From Pogona vitticeps (Eukaryota > Chordata > Lepidosauria > Squamata > Agamidae), in assembly GCF_051106095.1 (NCBI RefSeq), contig NC_135785.1, forward strand, positions 182,582,045 through 182,646,044: a stretch of 64,000 nt of DNA, written 5' to 3'. Of this stretch, positions 1 to 12,809 are shown in pieces. The notes beneath the pieces are model-generated. The model was not told the origin of the DNA and made no database searches. It saw only the letters and a program-made list of their open reading frames with translations. A program made the position numbers and the translations under genes. Within the stretch, counting starts at the first letter, position 1, and each line of letters opens with the position of its first letter.

Positions 1-480
1 TTTCTCCCAATAAGGGGAGCCAAGGTGGCTCACAGTATTAAAACCAGAATTAAAAACACAATAAAATATATAGTAAAAACATTGAAGTATAGAACAGATT
101 AAAATAGAATTGAATGATTCAAAACAGGAAAAAGTTTAAAACTATCTTAACTAAAAATGACATATACTCAATCATGATTGTTAAAAGTTTGCCTGAAAAG
201 GTTAGTCTTCAGCTGTTGGTGGAAGGATAAAAAGAGAGGGGGCCAAACTTAAATCTGGCAGGAGAGAATTCCATAACCTGAGAGCAGCCACAGAGAAGGG
301 CCTCTCTTGTGTCTCCATCATATGTTTAGACATCAGAGTTGTTGAAGACAGGAAGAGGAACATCTCATGAGGGCTTACCATTTCAAAGACATTTGAAAAG
401 AACAGGCTGCACAGGCCAGGGGGATCTTAAAGGTGTGTTTGGTTGACAGGCCTGAGTCATACAAAACATTGTACCAGCCT
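1..480 (-). repeat. Degraded retroposon repeat
   Basis: Contains TTTCTCCCAATAAGGGGAGC, GTCTTCAGCTGTTGGTGGAA, GAGAGCAGCCACAGAGAAGG and CTCTCTTGTGTC, a pattern of a common amniote retroposon. The window edge cuts it. A related copy lies at about 42400-42720. Clade not assigned and strand uncertain. Confidence 0.5.
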
Positions 481-537
481 GGGACCACCAATGTGAGTGA
501 TCAGGTAACAATGTTAGGCAGGGATGAGCAATCTTTG

Positions 538-660
538 GGGCAGCTCTCAGATATGGTTAGATTCCAGATCCCATCATCCCTTAATATTGGCTACATTTGT
601 TAGGGCTGCTGGGAGCTAGAGTTGAACAATACTGTATTTGGAGGACCACAAACTGCACAC
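538..660. repeat. Possible hAT-derived remnant
   Basis: The pattern CCCATCATCCCTTAATATTG, then GCTGCTGGGAGCTAGAG and TTTGGAGGACCACA, resembles a common squamate hAT MITE in diverged form. Confidence 0.35.
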
Positions 661-2898
661 AAATGAGATACAGCTCACATTATGTGTGTCTGTGTTTAAA
701 GCTTCTTAACAACAAAAAAATGCATGTTACAATAAACATGCTTTATCTTTAAAAAAAACATGCTTAATTAGATTATCATTTGTAATCTGGACTAAAAGTA
801 GCCAAGAAGCCTTAATCCAGAATATAGACTTTATCCTCACTGAAACATGGGACCCATTTGCTGGTGAAATTGTTCTTCTCAGCTGTTGATGCCTCCTCAA
901 CTCTGAGGCCTGCATGAACAGCAGGGCAAAACAGTATATACAAAATAAAGCAGTGGGAGTGTATATGGAGTGGAGGGTCTGTAGAAAACCAGCTGTTATT
1001 ATTTCAGTAGGAGAAAAGTGCAGAACCCAGACTGGAAGCAGTTATTTAGAGAATGAGAAGGAGTCTCAAGGGGAAACACTTAAAATAATTACACTTGAGG
1101 ACCACCATGAGATGGCAGTGATTTCTTCCAGATTCCCCTCAAAGAGATAGGAAGTTGGATAGCAAGATGATAGGAAAACCCAGACACCCCCAACCTCCAG
1201 GGAGGGGAATAGTGCTAGGAGAGGAGAAGCATCCAGATAAGAACAAAGCAATACAGGCATGCCAGAAGAGGAAGATGGATCATCTGAGGAAATATCTATG
1301 ATAGATACCTTTGGTGATTCTCTTTTTAATGATAAGAAGCAGGTAGTTTAAGGCAAGAATTGCTAGACATATTTTCACAGGTCTGGGTAGAACTGAAAAA
1401 TATGTTCTTATGTATCTAGCGTCCTGAGCATTGGACAAGCTAGGTTTCCATGGATGGAAGCTGGGCAACTTGAAATATTTACTGCAGAAAACCACAAGTA
1501 ATTCTTAGGCAATGAGCATTTCGTTCCGTAGGAGTTCTTGTTCAGGATATTAAACTTCTCAAGAGAGATGTCTGATTTTCTCTTCTCTTGCCAAAGCCAT
1601 AGAAAAAAAGCTTAATGATTTGGTCAGGGCCACAGCCTCAGTTAGGCAAGGAAGTCTATTGAAGACATTGTCCAGTCCAGGTGTTGAAGGCTGTTTTGTC
1701 AGGGAGCAACAGTGATACCACAGACTTACTGACACCAGATCAGACAGGGTGTGGGGTTTGGAGCTGTGTACTGTCATTAAGGTTATCTTGCATCTACAGT
1801 ATTCTGTTTCTTGGCCATGACCTGGAAAAAAAACTTGAACATATTAGAGATCTGAAGATCCTCAAAAATTTCTTAAATACATGGAAGACATGATAGAGAT
1901 GTATCCACACATTCTATTCACCATAAGCTCATGTGCCATTCACAGAATACCAGGCATACAGTCCATAGTTTGGATGATGAATTCCCTGCGGAACAGTTTG
2001 GAGAATGGATGGGGTTGCCAACATAAATATACAGGTAATTCACTAGTTTGAGCTATACCCAGGTGTTCCAGAATAATACACTGTTTGGCTAAATAGGGCT
2101 GCACTTGCATTTCAAGAGCAAACAGATATTTATCACAATTTTCCTATTTGGCAACAACTGAGACACTGGGCTTTTGAAGTTTCAGGGCCCGTGTCAGAAA
2201 TGCATCCTAGCAATGCTGCTTATGAGTACTGCTTATGGTGCTCAAGAAGACAGATCTGGGTGGATGTGGCCAGTTTAAATGAATAGGATGTTGGGACTAA
2301 GAGTCACCCACAGCCCTGTGCTTTATCTCGTATGTTGCATAAGAAACTGAGCAATGTAAGTAGATGAGTGGAAGCTATTGCTTCAGTACCAGCCCTGATC
2401 TGTGCTGCAACATTGTTCTAGGAGAACAACACAGATGATAATGTTGCACGATCCTGAATGTTTGTTTGCAAAATGTTGAATTGACCTTTAGGGTATTTTC
2501 CTTGTAAATGCATTTGCGCTGACACACACAAAAGTGACTAACACACACAAATTGTAAATAGTTGTGTTGATCTTAGAACTTTTCTGAAATCACATAATGG
2601 ATGGTCCAAATGACACTATATATGCTTTCAAAATCTTTAGGTCTCTCCTCATACAAGAACAGGCCTTGCTACATATTTTTATCAAGGGGTAGTTTCACAG
2701 CACTATGTAGGTGTCAGTAAGATAAGTTAAGTGGCATATGGTTGTTTTGTGACTAGGGATATATAAGGGACCAAGAAATGACTTCTATTCCTTATGTCTA
2801 GAATATAGCAAGACCTAATGCCAGCTAAACTTAAAGGTAATTCTCATTAATTTCAGTGCCACTTATTTCAGTTTACATTTGTCTAAAATAATTTTCAA
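661..2898. other. Intergenic, nothing recognised
   Basis: AT-rich sequence with short chance ORFs only. No gene, RNA or clear transposon was seen. Confidence 0.5.
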
Positions 2899-2909
2899 GT
2901 TAGTAATTA

Positions 2910-3262
2910 AAAAAGGTAAAGGTAAAGGTTCCCCTTGACAATTTTTTGTCCAGTCGTGTCCGACTCTAGGGGGCGGCGCTCATCCCGCTCTTCAAGCCAT
3001 AGAGCCAGCGTTTGTCCGAAGACAATCTTTCCGTGGTCACATGGCCAGTGTGATTTAGACACGGAACGCTGTTTACCTTCCCACCTAGATGGTACCTATT
3101 TATCTACTCGCATTTGCATGCTTTCGAACCGCTAGGTTGGCGGGAGCTGGGACAAGCAACGGGCGCTCACTCCGTCGCGTGGATTCAATCTTACGACTGC
3201 TTGGTCTTCTGACCCTGCAGCACAGGCTTCTGCGGTTTATCCCACAGCGCCACCACGTCCCT
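2910..3262 (-). mobile_element. Sauria-type SINE, near full length
   Basis: tRNA-derived SINE on the minus strand. The head lies at the right end (GGGACGTGGTGGCGCTG in element orientation), and a box-B-like GATTGAATCC follows. The left end is the tail with CCTTTACCTTTACC. An 11 bp target duplication, GTTAGTAATTA, lies at 2899-2909 and 3263-3273. Confidence 0.92.
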
Positions 3263-3273
3263 GTTAGTAATTA

Positions 3274-5224
3274 GTACATTTCAAAACATGACAGCTCTAC
3301 CCAACTAAGGCATCCCTCTGCATTTAAGGCATCCCACTTGCATTTAAGACATAATATAGTTCCACATAATTTTGAGTGGACTTATAAAGTATATGCTTGA
3401 CTTCTGTCATTAGTAGACATCCCTCTTCCACTGCCTGCCTTCTCTTCCAGCAGTTATTGGAAGAGAGAAAAAATTAAATGGTAAATTATTATCTGGGAAA
3501 CGATATGATTTACCTGGAGAATTGTAAGCATTACTTGTCTTTCTAGTATATAAGCATCTTTGGAACTATATCAAAGGTATTCTATTGAGGCAAGAACTCT
3601 GAACGGCAGAGCTAAAATTGACACATATCTCCTTGTGCCACAACATATCTCCATGTGGCACCTCATGTCAGCTGTTTATGAAGCCATTTAAATCCCAATC
3701 ATATGCATAGTTATGGAGACCAGGCACAATCCCATTGTAACTAATGGTTCTCAGTATGCCTGACTCTGCATAAGTGGATCTACAGATCTGTAATGGTATG
3801 TCTAGGGCAGAATACAGTTGAGGTTTGTGGGGACCTTCCATGTAAATATGCCAACAAACAGGCCTCAGAACTTCAGAACAATGTGCACATTGAGAGTAAG
3901 AACCCTTGAACTGTCTGGGAATTCAGGAGATGAAAGCATGCATAGGCTACCACTGATAAAAATTGATAAGCTGACTTCTGGATTGTGTGTACATTGGAAC
4001 AAAACAAGGGCACAACCCAATAGCAAATTCTCTTGCACAAACCTTGTTATAAGGAATGAGCTGCAGAACAACCTAATGGCAACCTGTTCTGAAGAACATC
4101 CCAACAGAGACTATGCAATAAAGTAATTTATAAATGCAGCCTTTGGAAGCAATATGTGAGACCCACATGAATGTCTGGATCCCAGTTCAGGAGCATGTAC
4201 TAAATTCTGATCTAACAGATAGGTATGCATGTTAAGTGCTAATATGTTGACAGCAACCTGGAGATTAAGGAAATGAATAGATTAAGTTGCAGTTTCATAG
4301 CCTCATGCCCCCATGTACTTTTTATCTATTAGACTTCAAACATAGGCAGTGATTTAAAGTTGGGTGCCAAGCAAATGCTTGGGATGGGGGTGAATGAATA
4401 TGCCAGCAGTGCAGTAAAAGAACATGGTGCATATTTTAAGCATTCTCAGCATTAGCCAGTAAGGGGGAAACATACTATACAACAAGAAGTAGTAAAAGTT
4501 GCAGATACTCTAATTCCCCAGTGACCCTAGAAATTCTATGAGTATCCATGAACCAATGAACACATATGCTATGAGCATATTGAGAAAGCCAACAAACTCA
4601 ATGAACAGAATGCATTGATAAGCAATGGGGAAAATACCACTGTGCTCCCTAGTCCATCAGCCTTGAAGGCGTAGTGTCAGTCTTTATGTATTTCTACTGG
4701 CAAGGACAATTCTTAGGAGGGAGATGATGCAGAAATCTTGGAAGTTTCAAGGAGGAGATGGGTAATTGACTAAAATGTGCATCCATCTTTCCCAATAATT
4801 TCCCTGGAACTTTGCTACTTCACAATGCAGTCTCATTCCCATGAGGCATTCTGTTCCAGATTAGAAAGGAATGTCACAAGGCTGATGACAATGAAATAGC
4901 TGCCTATTCAAGCAATAGTGTAAGGTGGGATTTTTCTTTTTTCCTTTTTAAAGAGAAAACTTGGGGAGAAAGTTTAAACTCAAGTACCTAGTCTTAAAAG
5001 GTAAACACTAAGTCCCACCCCACCCAAAAGTTGTAACAAGTTGTCCAACCCCTGAAAGCCCCTGCTCTTTCCTATTCCCCCTTTTGTGACAGAACAAATA
5101 ATTTTATGGAAGATTTAGGTTCAAAACTGATTGACATAAAGAGAAGAAAAGAGCCAAGATTAGAGAATTCATGTAGGCACCCTCAGCAGAACATCTAAAT
5201 GCAGCAACTCATTTCCTTACTTGG
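3274..5224. other. Intergenic, nothing recognised
   Basis: Two near-copies of GGCATCCC...GCATTTAAG sit at about 3308-3350. Otherwise unique-looking sequence. The 102-codon ORF at 3818-4126 has no recognised motif and is probably chance. Confidence 0.5.
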
Positions 5225-5565
5225 GACTTCTTTATTATTATTAAGCACTTTGTGCATCGTAGCCAGAAAACAGAAAACCTGTGACATTCACAGTGTGGCA
5301 AGTAGGAGGGGATTCTACTTGAGACCCTAGAGAGGTGTTCTGGGGAGGAGGCCACATTGGACTACTCGTAGATGGACAAGTAGTCTAAGAAGACATGGCT
5401 AGGTTCCTATAGGCAAAACTAGCTGTAAAGTCATTTGTGCCAATGACTTGTAGGGCTGGACCAAGGCACTACTGCTGTCTAATAAGGCTACGGAGAAGAT
5501 GGCTTGTTCTTCCTGTTCCACAGAAAGACTCATCATGAAAGGAACATCTTCTTTTGCCAGATAAC
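5225..5565. repeat. Older interspersed repeat, copy A (uninterrupted)
   Basis: Shares long blocks with copy B (7686-7770 plus 13353-13610), including AAGCACTTTGTGCATCGTAG, TTCTACTTGAGACC, TCTGGGGAGGAG, GGCTAGGTTCCT and GTCATTTGTGCCAAT. Family unknown. It serves as an empty-site reference for the LTR element. Confidence 0.7.
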
Positions 5566-5778
5566 CAAAGGGCAGACACAAGGTGACAGCTTTGACTTCC
5601 AGTGACTCATGGCAAAGGGTATGAGTTGGAAAATACTTAAGAGTAGCTCAAATCCACACTAGGAAGAACGGGCATCCTATACCCACCTACCTTCTACATG
5701 TCTGGACAAAGGGGAAGTCAGATGACATGGGAAAGAGTGGGAGTGCATAAGACTGAAAGTTGTAAACACACTCCACCA

Positions 5779-5837
5779 AGGCATCTTCTAACCCTCAAAC
5801 CAAAGCAGGAGACAGGTTTGAGGGTTAGAAGATGCCT
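5779..5837. repeat. Perfect 22 bp stem with 15 nt loop
   Basis: The arms 5779-5800 and 5816-5837 are exact reverse complements (AGGCATCTTCTAACCCTCAA and on). The loop is 5801-5815. The stem does not extend beyond the arms, and no other copy was found in the window. Confidence 0.85.
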
Positions 5838-6521
5838 AGACAGAGCTAGACCAAGGCATTTTGCTTCCTGAGGTGGAAATCAAGAGGGCCTTTTTCCTGC
5901 TCCCATTCTGCCTACAGAAGCTGACTGGCGAGGCAGATGAATCTTACTGCAATACTTGTGATGAGGCAGCATCATACTTGAGAACAGCAGATGGGCTTTA
6001 GGTGGTATAGGACAGGCTGCCCGAACACACTGCTCTGTCCTCCAGAAGAGGGAAAGCTGCCAGTGCTTTCATTACCAATCCCTTTCACCTCATCTACAGT
6101 AATATCTGCTACCTGAGATAACTATCTCAGTCTCCCTAACAGTACAGCCAGCCTTCATAATAAGTCATTTGTCTCAAACCCAATCCCAGCTTCAATACCA
6201 AATCACAGACTGCAGGAGCCCAAACAGGATTTATTGGCTTATGTTTCACTTGCAGGAGGTCCCAAGCACTTGTGAGGACTGCAGAAATGATCTTAGTGAT
6301 AATGAACCATGTGGGCCATAAGTTTCTTCACCTTTCTTTGGTCTTTCAGTTGCCACCATATGTTTTATGTAGGTTGCACCCTGGATGTCTTCTGTAATAT
6401 TCAGGAAGTGATTCTAAGTGCTTTGCACTTATAATGTTCATGCTTCCTAAATAAAAGGTTATGATTGTTCTAGGTATCTTCAGAGTAATGTAAGGCCTGT
6501 CAATGTAAGGTTTAGTCCCAA

Positions 6522-6598
6522 CTAGAGCAGACCCACTGAATGAACTGCTGAATGGTAAGTCAATACTTGAACCCACTGCTATAGTGGGTCTGCTCTAG
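6522..6598. repeat. Foldback repeat with 16 bp perfect arms
   Basis: CTAGAGCAGACCCACT at 6522-6537 is repeated inverted at 6583-6598. Part of a degraded MITE-like family that also seems to occur near 26450-26570. Confidence 0.6.
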
Positions 6599-7063
6599 CT
6601 AGAGAAAACAATTAGATTTAGTCCAGTTCTGGCTGCAGTTTTCTCTTTTCTTGCAACCAAGGTGATTATTCAACTCAGAAGATTTAATATATTCTGTTTA
6701 CAAATTTAATCTAATTCCATAGAATGTACCTCTGAAAATAGTATTTCCAAATGTTTCTGTCCAACGTGTGGGAATCAGAACCATGCCAGAATAATGGGAT
6801 TCCACAATAATTGACAAGACCCCAGGGCTATATACTACTTGGGAAAAGTCCAGATAGGTCTATTATTGCTGATCTTCTAGCTAGATAGAGATTTGTTTTC
6901 ACAGATGTACTTTTCAGCATCCCAGTTTGACGTTCATTGTTGTTGGAAAGAGAAAATTAAAAACACTCAAAATAGAAGAACTGCCAGATATAACATGACT
7001 TTGAGAATGGCAACCCCAGTATTGGACCTCTTTGGCAGCATGTAACAGATGAGCCTACGTCCG

Positions 7064-7071
<8 letters not shown>

Positions 7072-7139
<68 letters not shown>

Positions 7140-7144
7140 TGTGT
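7072..7144 (+). repeat. (CT)n(GT)n compound microsatellite
   Basis: About 25 CT units followed by about 11 GT units. A likely polymorphic locus. Confidence 0.97.
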
Positions 7145-7770
7145 TACTTCGAGCTAGGTGACACTGAAAATCCTTTAAAAAACAAAGCCAGCCCAGTGGG
7201 ACACAGCAACCCTGAATCAATCTCTGACCAGGAAAGTGTGAGTTTATATTTTTACATGTGCTCTGTAAATAGCCATTAGTTCTATTGGTAAATTCTTGCA
7301 CAGAAATTGATATTCCACATATCTCAATGGACTGCTAATATCTTATTTAGAAGTCAAGATGAGGAGGAAGAGGGGAAGAAGATCAGGATTTTGTAAAAAT
7401 ATCCCAGAGGGAAAGATGTACCCATTAAGGCTCTCATTGTTAGAATGTGCTTGCTATTGTTTTTCAACAATCTTGTTTGTCCTGAAAAAGCAAAGAGTGT
7501 AATTGGACACAATTGTGCAATTCTGAAAACTCAGATCTACAAACAGCTGGCCAACGTCATGCAAATGTGATGCCTTTACAGAGTTTGACTTTGCTTGGTA
7601 GAAAATTTTGATGAACCAAATGATGCTCCGCTGTGTAGTTTTTCCTCAAGCATTTTTTCCCTTTGGGAATTCAGTCATGGAAGCATTAAAGCACTTTTTG
7701 CATCTTAGTCAGAAAACATCCGGCATTCACCATTGAAAGGATTAGGTGGCAAGTGATGCAGGAGGATGAC

Positions 7771-8313
7771 TGTGACAAACCCAGACCTACTGGGATATGT
7801 CACACAGTTACACTAAGCTGCCACCAACCATTCCCTATAAGAAGTCACACAGACCAGGGATGGATTTTTAAACAATAAAAGAATAAGGTTTATTTTAAAT
7901 ACAAACAGGGTAAATAAAACAATCAGGTGAATAAAATAAAGTAACGTGGCTTATTCTCACACACACAAGCATACAGTTTGGTTCACCTAGAACCTTTAAC
8001 TTAAAGCACAGACCCTGAACCCATCAGTTCTGGCTAACCAACAGACCCCTGAACCGTTCAGGCTGGTACTCTGACACACAGTAGTACCCTGTCAGACACA
8101 CAGACTCCCACAACAGCTTCTTCTTCCCCAGCTGCTGCTTCGTCCCAACCCAGTGTCTCACAGTCTGTCTCAGCATCTCCCTTCACCACACAGGCATCAC
8201 ATATTTATACAGTACAGCCCCTCCTCCTGATGTCCCGCCTTCCACTCCCCATAGGATGGAACTTTCCCTCCAAACCCATGACAGACAGGTAACATCAGTG
8301 CTGTTATGTAACA
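7771..8313 (-). repeat. 3' LTR of the Gmr1-like element
   Basis: 543 bp partner of the LTR at 12810-13352. In element orientation a purine-rich tract (AAAGAGGGGAGG, plus-strand 8314 onward) lies directly before it, as expected for second-strand priming. Confidence 0.95.
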
Positions 8314-8576
8314 CCTCCCCTCTTTAAAAGTTGTTTTGTAGGGGGAAAGCTAAAAGTGCTTTTCACCAAAAAACAACCTGTATAAAATACACAACAACAG
8401 TAATACATACCAAATAATACTTACATCCAAAGTTAACCATAGCAAATATGCATTTAAACATTTACCATATGCATTACATCAATTTTACCTTTATTAATAC
8501 AAACCAATTTAAAACCAGGTACATTTTAACTTTTTGTTTTCATTATATACATATAGTCCATGTTCTTTCGCCGTCT

Positions 8577-11500
8577 TCAGTCTTCAGGTCTTCTTGATAA
8601 GGCGTCAGCAACACAGTTCACTGACCCTCTGACCACCTTCACTTCAAAGTCATAGTCCTGTAAGTTCAAAGCCCACCTCATAAGTTTGCTATTGTGGGTT
8701 TTCATTGTCTTTAACCATTGCAATGGTGAATGGTCAGTACACAGAACAAAATGTCTTCCCCAGATGTAAGGCTTGGCCTTCTGGATCGCGTAGACTATGG
8801 CCAAACACTCCTTCTCCACGGTTGCCAAATGTCTCTCACCTTTTTGAAGTTTCCTACTCAGGTAGGACACTGGATGTTGGTCACCATTCTCATCCTCCTG
8901 GCACAGAACTGCTCCTACCCCGCTGTTAGACGCATCGGTGTAGATGATGAACTCCCGGTCGAAGTCTGGAGCACGCAGGACAGGATAGTTGATTAACGCC
9001 TCCTTCAACCTCTGGAACGCCGCCTCACAGTCGCTGGTCCACGGGATGCGGTCATCAGCCTTCTTCCTCGTCAGATCGGTCAGCGGAGCCGCAATCTCGC
9101 TAAACCTCGGGATGAACTTTCTGTAGTAGCCCACCAATCCAAGAAATGATTTGACTTTTTTCTTGGTGTTGGGTCTAGGCCAATCACGAACAGCTTCTAT
9201 TTTGGCCTCCAGGGGTTTTATCATTCCTCCCCCTACCATGTGACCCAAGTATTTTATTTCTGGGCTACCCAGCTGACACTTGCTGGCCTTTACTGTTAGC
9301 CCTGCTGCACTTAACCTCTGCAGCACTAACTCCAGGTGTATCAGGTGATCTTCCCAGGTATTACTGAAGATCCCTATGTCGTCAATGTAGGCCACTGTAA
9401 AGTCACTGAGCCCTGCCAAGGTCTGGTCCATCAGCCTTTGGAATGTGGCTGGTGCATTTCTGAGACCAAAGCTCAGGACTCGAAACTCATAGAGACCAAA
9501 AGGGCTGCAAAAGGCAGTCTTTTCTTGATCCCTGGGATCAATTCTTAATTGCCAATATCCCTTTACCAGGTCCAATGATGAGATGAACCGACAACCCCCT
9601 ATGGTTTCAATCAGGTTGTCTAGCCTGGGCATTGGGTAGGCATCAGGAGTGGTTACACGGTTTAACTTCCTGTAATCAACACAAAACCTAATGCTCCCAT
9701 CAGGCTTGTCCACAAGGACTATCGGAGAGGACCAAGGACTAGAAGAGGGGACGATTATGTTCTCCCTCAGCATCTCGTCCAGCTCCTTCCGCACCTTGTC
9801 CCTATAGGGTCCCGTTACTCGGTATGGGGATACTGCCTGCGGGGGTGCATCCCCTGTGTGGATCCGATGCATCACTCCCTTCACTATCCCCGGCTTGTTG
9901 GAAAACACCTGTTGATATTTATTAAGCAGCATTTTTAGTTCTTGCTGCTGGTCTTGGGTGAGTGCAGGACTGATCTTTACCTCCTCTGGGTTGTATTTTA
10001 CTTCCCCTCTACCCTCCCAGAAGGGTAATTCAGCTTCCTCACTCTCAGCTGCTTTTATCGCGAATAAAACCCTCTGTTCCCCTCTGTAGTAGGGTTTTAG
10101 GGCATTCACATGAACCACCCTCCTTGCTTGGTTCTCCTCCTGCTCTATAAGGTAGTTCAGGTCTGACATCTTGGAAATGACCCTATATGGTCCTGCCCAT
10201 TTGAGCTGCAGTTTATTCTCTCTGCAGGGCCTAAGCCAAAGCACTTCCTCCCCCGGGTCAAAGTGCCTCTCTCTAGCTTTGTGGTCATACCATGTTTTCT
10301 GTCTGACCTTCTGAGCTTGCAGGTTTTCTGCTGCCAGCTCTAGATTTCTCCTTAGGTCATTCATCAAGGTGTCTATGTATGTCACAACGTCTTGTGGGTC
10401 ATCCTGGGTGATCTGCTCCCAATTTTGTTTGATCAAATCAAGGGGCCCTTTCACCCCTAAGTGTGCAGCAAACATGTCAGAGTGCCCCCTTTGTAAGATC
10501 ATGGGGCGATACTTTTCAGGTACCACCAGCTGACTTCTGATCCCATCTCCCCCTTTTGAGATATTCCTCAGGGTTTCTCTATATAAAATCCCCTTTTCCT
10601 CCAGAAATCTCACTGGGGTCTCAGGTGTTAGCTGGGCGTCAGTCACCTGTTCAAAACACTTTTGGAGAGTGGCGTCTGCCTTTTGCTCCTGTCCAAATCT
10701 GCTGTCTGTGGTTAAGGTTTCCACCACAGCTTCTGAACTTCCCCCACCTGCTTCCGTCTCTGGCTCATCATTACCCCCCTGAACTGTCCCTGTGGTGGCT
10801 TGTGAGCGTGTAATCACTAGCACCCGTTTCACATGTTCAGCCAGGTCATTTCCCACGAGCACGGCTGCTGGCAGAGTCGATGAAATCGCTATCCGCCAAT
10901 CTCCCCTCCAGCCTTGAAAGTTGACAGGTACCTCTGCTACTGGCAGAGAGATTATCTGCCCCTCAATCCCTGCTACCTTTATGCTCTCATTTGGGATTAT
11001 AAACTCCCTAGGAATAATATCTGGATGGCACAGGGTTACCTGGGAACAAGTGTCCCGCAGCCCCCTATACTGACGGTCAAGTATTCCTACGTCCACCCCT
11101 GCTGTCTCAAACAACTGAGAATCTGCTTTTATCAGCAAGCAGCGCTTTACCTCCAGAAGAGGACCATTTTCCTCAGCCTGATCAGCATAGGTAGCTGTTC
11201 CAGACTGAGTAGTCATGGCAACAGGCTCCCTCTGTGACAATGAGCTTTGCTCTTTCTGGACACAGAACACAGCTTTTGGCTTGGTCCCACTAGCATTCTG
11301 AGGCACCATTCCTTTTAGCTGCTTTAATTTCTCACACTCTGAGATTAGATGACCCTTTCCCTGACAGAAATAGCATTTTCTGGTATATTTTGATTCTCTC
11401 TCATCTTGTTTTGGTTTTCCCTCCAAAATCTGAGGTCTTGGTTTCATGTCTGAGGGCTTCCCTTCACCATGGGCCCCTCCCCCTTGCTGGCTTTTCCCTG

Positions 11501-12371
11501 GTCCCTGAGAGTACTTGCTGTAGGTTTCTTTGGGTTTACCTACAGATTTCCCCTCACCCAAGGGCTTTCTTATTTGGGAGATAAAATCTGCGATCTCTGC
11601 GGCTGCTGCCACAGATTTCGGTTTCCTTTCCCTCACCTGGAATTTCAATTCCCCCTGCAGGACTGAATAGAACTGTTCCAGGGCTATCAAGTCTTTAAGC
11701 TGCTCATAGGTCTCTGTTCCCTCCTGCGATAGCCATTTCTCAAGCAGCCTCACCAATTGGGCCCCCACTTGGGTAAAAGTTTGTTCTGGTTTTTTAGTGA
11801 GGGACCTGAATCTTTGTCTCAGCTGCTCTGCATTTATCCCATGTCTTGCAAACACCAGTTTTTTAAACTCTGCAAAATCTTTCATCAATTCCTCAGGCAT
11901 CTCGGCATAAACCTCAGCCAGGCTACCACTGATTAAAGACCGCATGATGGTCATCTTCTCAGTTTCCCTTACTGAGAAGTCCACAAACGCTCTTTCCACT
12001 AAGGAAAAGAACACCTCAGGACAATCTCCCTTGTGGTACACAGGGAATTTCTTCAGGTCAGCCTTAGACAGTTGGCCTCCCTCAGAATCCCTATTATTAT
12101 TATTGTTCTGGTTCATCATTTCCAGTTTTCTTAATTCAAACGCCATTCTTTCTTTTTCCAGAGCAATTTTCTCTCTCTCTAATCTTTCTTCTTTTTCCAA
12201 TTGCCTCATCCTCAGTTCATGCTGTTGGGCTATGAGCAATTTTCTGAGTTCTGGGTCCTGCTCTCCTGTGCTGTCACCTTGCACTGAGCCAAATTCATCC
12301 TCAGAACCTTGGTCAATCTGGGGGTCTTTCACTTCACTCATGTCTGCTATCTGGCTTCGAGTCAAGGGCAT
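8577..12371 (-). pseudogene. Gag-pol frame of the Gmr1-like element (fossil)
   Basis: A single 1264-codon frame. Parts in order: a charged coiled-coil segment at about residues 41-86; a capsid region whose residues about 184-266 resemble the SCAN domain; a CCHC zinc knuckle at 333-346; a protease region; an integrase-type region at about 600-770; reverse transcriptase at about 865-1045 with YIDD at 995-998; and RNase H from about 1138 to the end. The integrase-type region lies before RT, the reverse of most Ty3/gypsy elements and a hallmark of the Gmr1-like group. Gag and pol are in one frame. The element is treated as a fossil with about one break. Confidence 0.9.
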
Positions 12372-12809
12372 AATCCCCCCTCAGAACAGGCTGCTTTAAA
12401 AAGTCAAGCCTCAGAATAAAACGACCACTTTTTTTTCTTTTTGCCTCAGAACCAGCTCTCCCTAGAGATTGCTGCTGTTCTTCAGCACTAAATTGCAACA
12501 GTATCGAGTCAGAGCCTACCCCCCTCTGCTGGGCCTCTCAGCTGGCAAGCTAGCTCGCTGTTGCTATGCAGTTTTGCCTCAGCGTTTTCCCGCCAAAACT
12601 AGGCTGCCTCAGAGCACCTTAATCTAAGTCTCCCCAGTTGGCACGTTCTTCTACTAGCGCACCTCCCCGTGAGGTACACCTAGAAGATTACCTACGCGCC
12701 TCAGACTGTCCCTGACTAGACCCCCTTTGCTCTGGGCACACCTGCCAAGGCTTTGCTGGACCGCTGGACAACTGGACCAGTCGTATCCCACACGCTGGAC
12801 ACCAAGCAA
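12372..12809 (-). other. Leader of the Gmr1-like element
   Basis: About 440 bp between the 5' LTR and the gag start, non-coding in the element. The primer-binding site should lie within the first 20 bases next to 12809. I could not assign a tRNA to it. Confidence 0.7.

Noticed and set aside
2910-3262. Box A and B motifs as a stand-alone tRNA gene
   Set aside because: They belong to the SINE head. The rest of the unit is SINE body and tail, with a target duplication.
7049-7301. Frames on both strands rich in Ser-Leu or Arg-Glu repeats
   Set aside because: Translation of the CT/GT microsatellite.
8705-12399. Several plus-strand frames of 64-151 codons
   Set aside because: They are antisense shadows of the long gag-pol frame on the minus strand.
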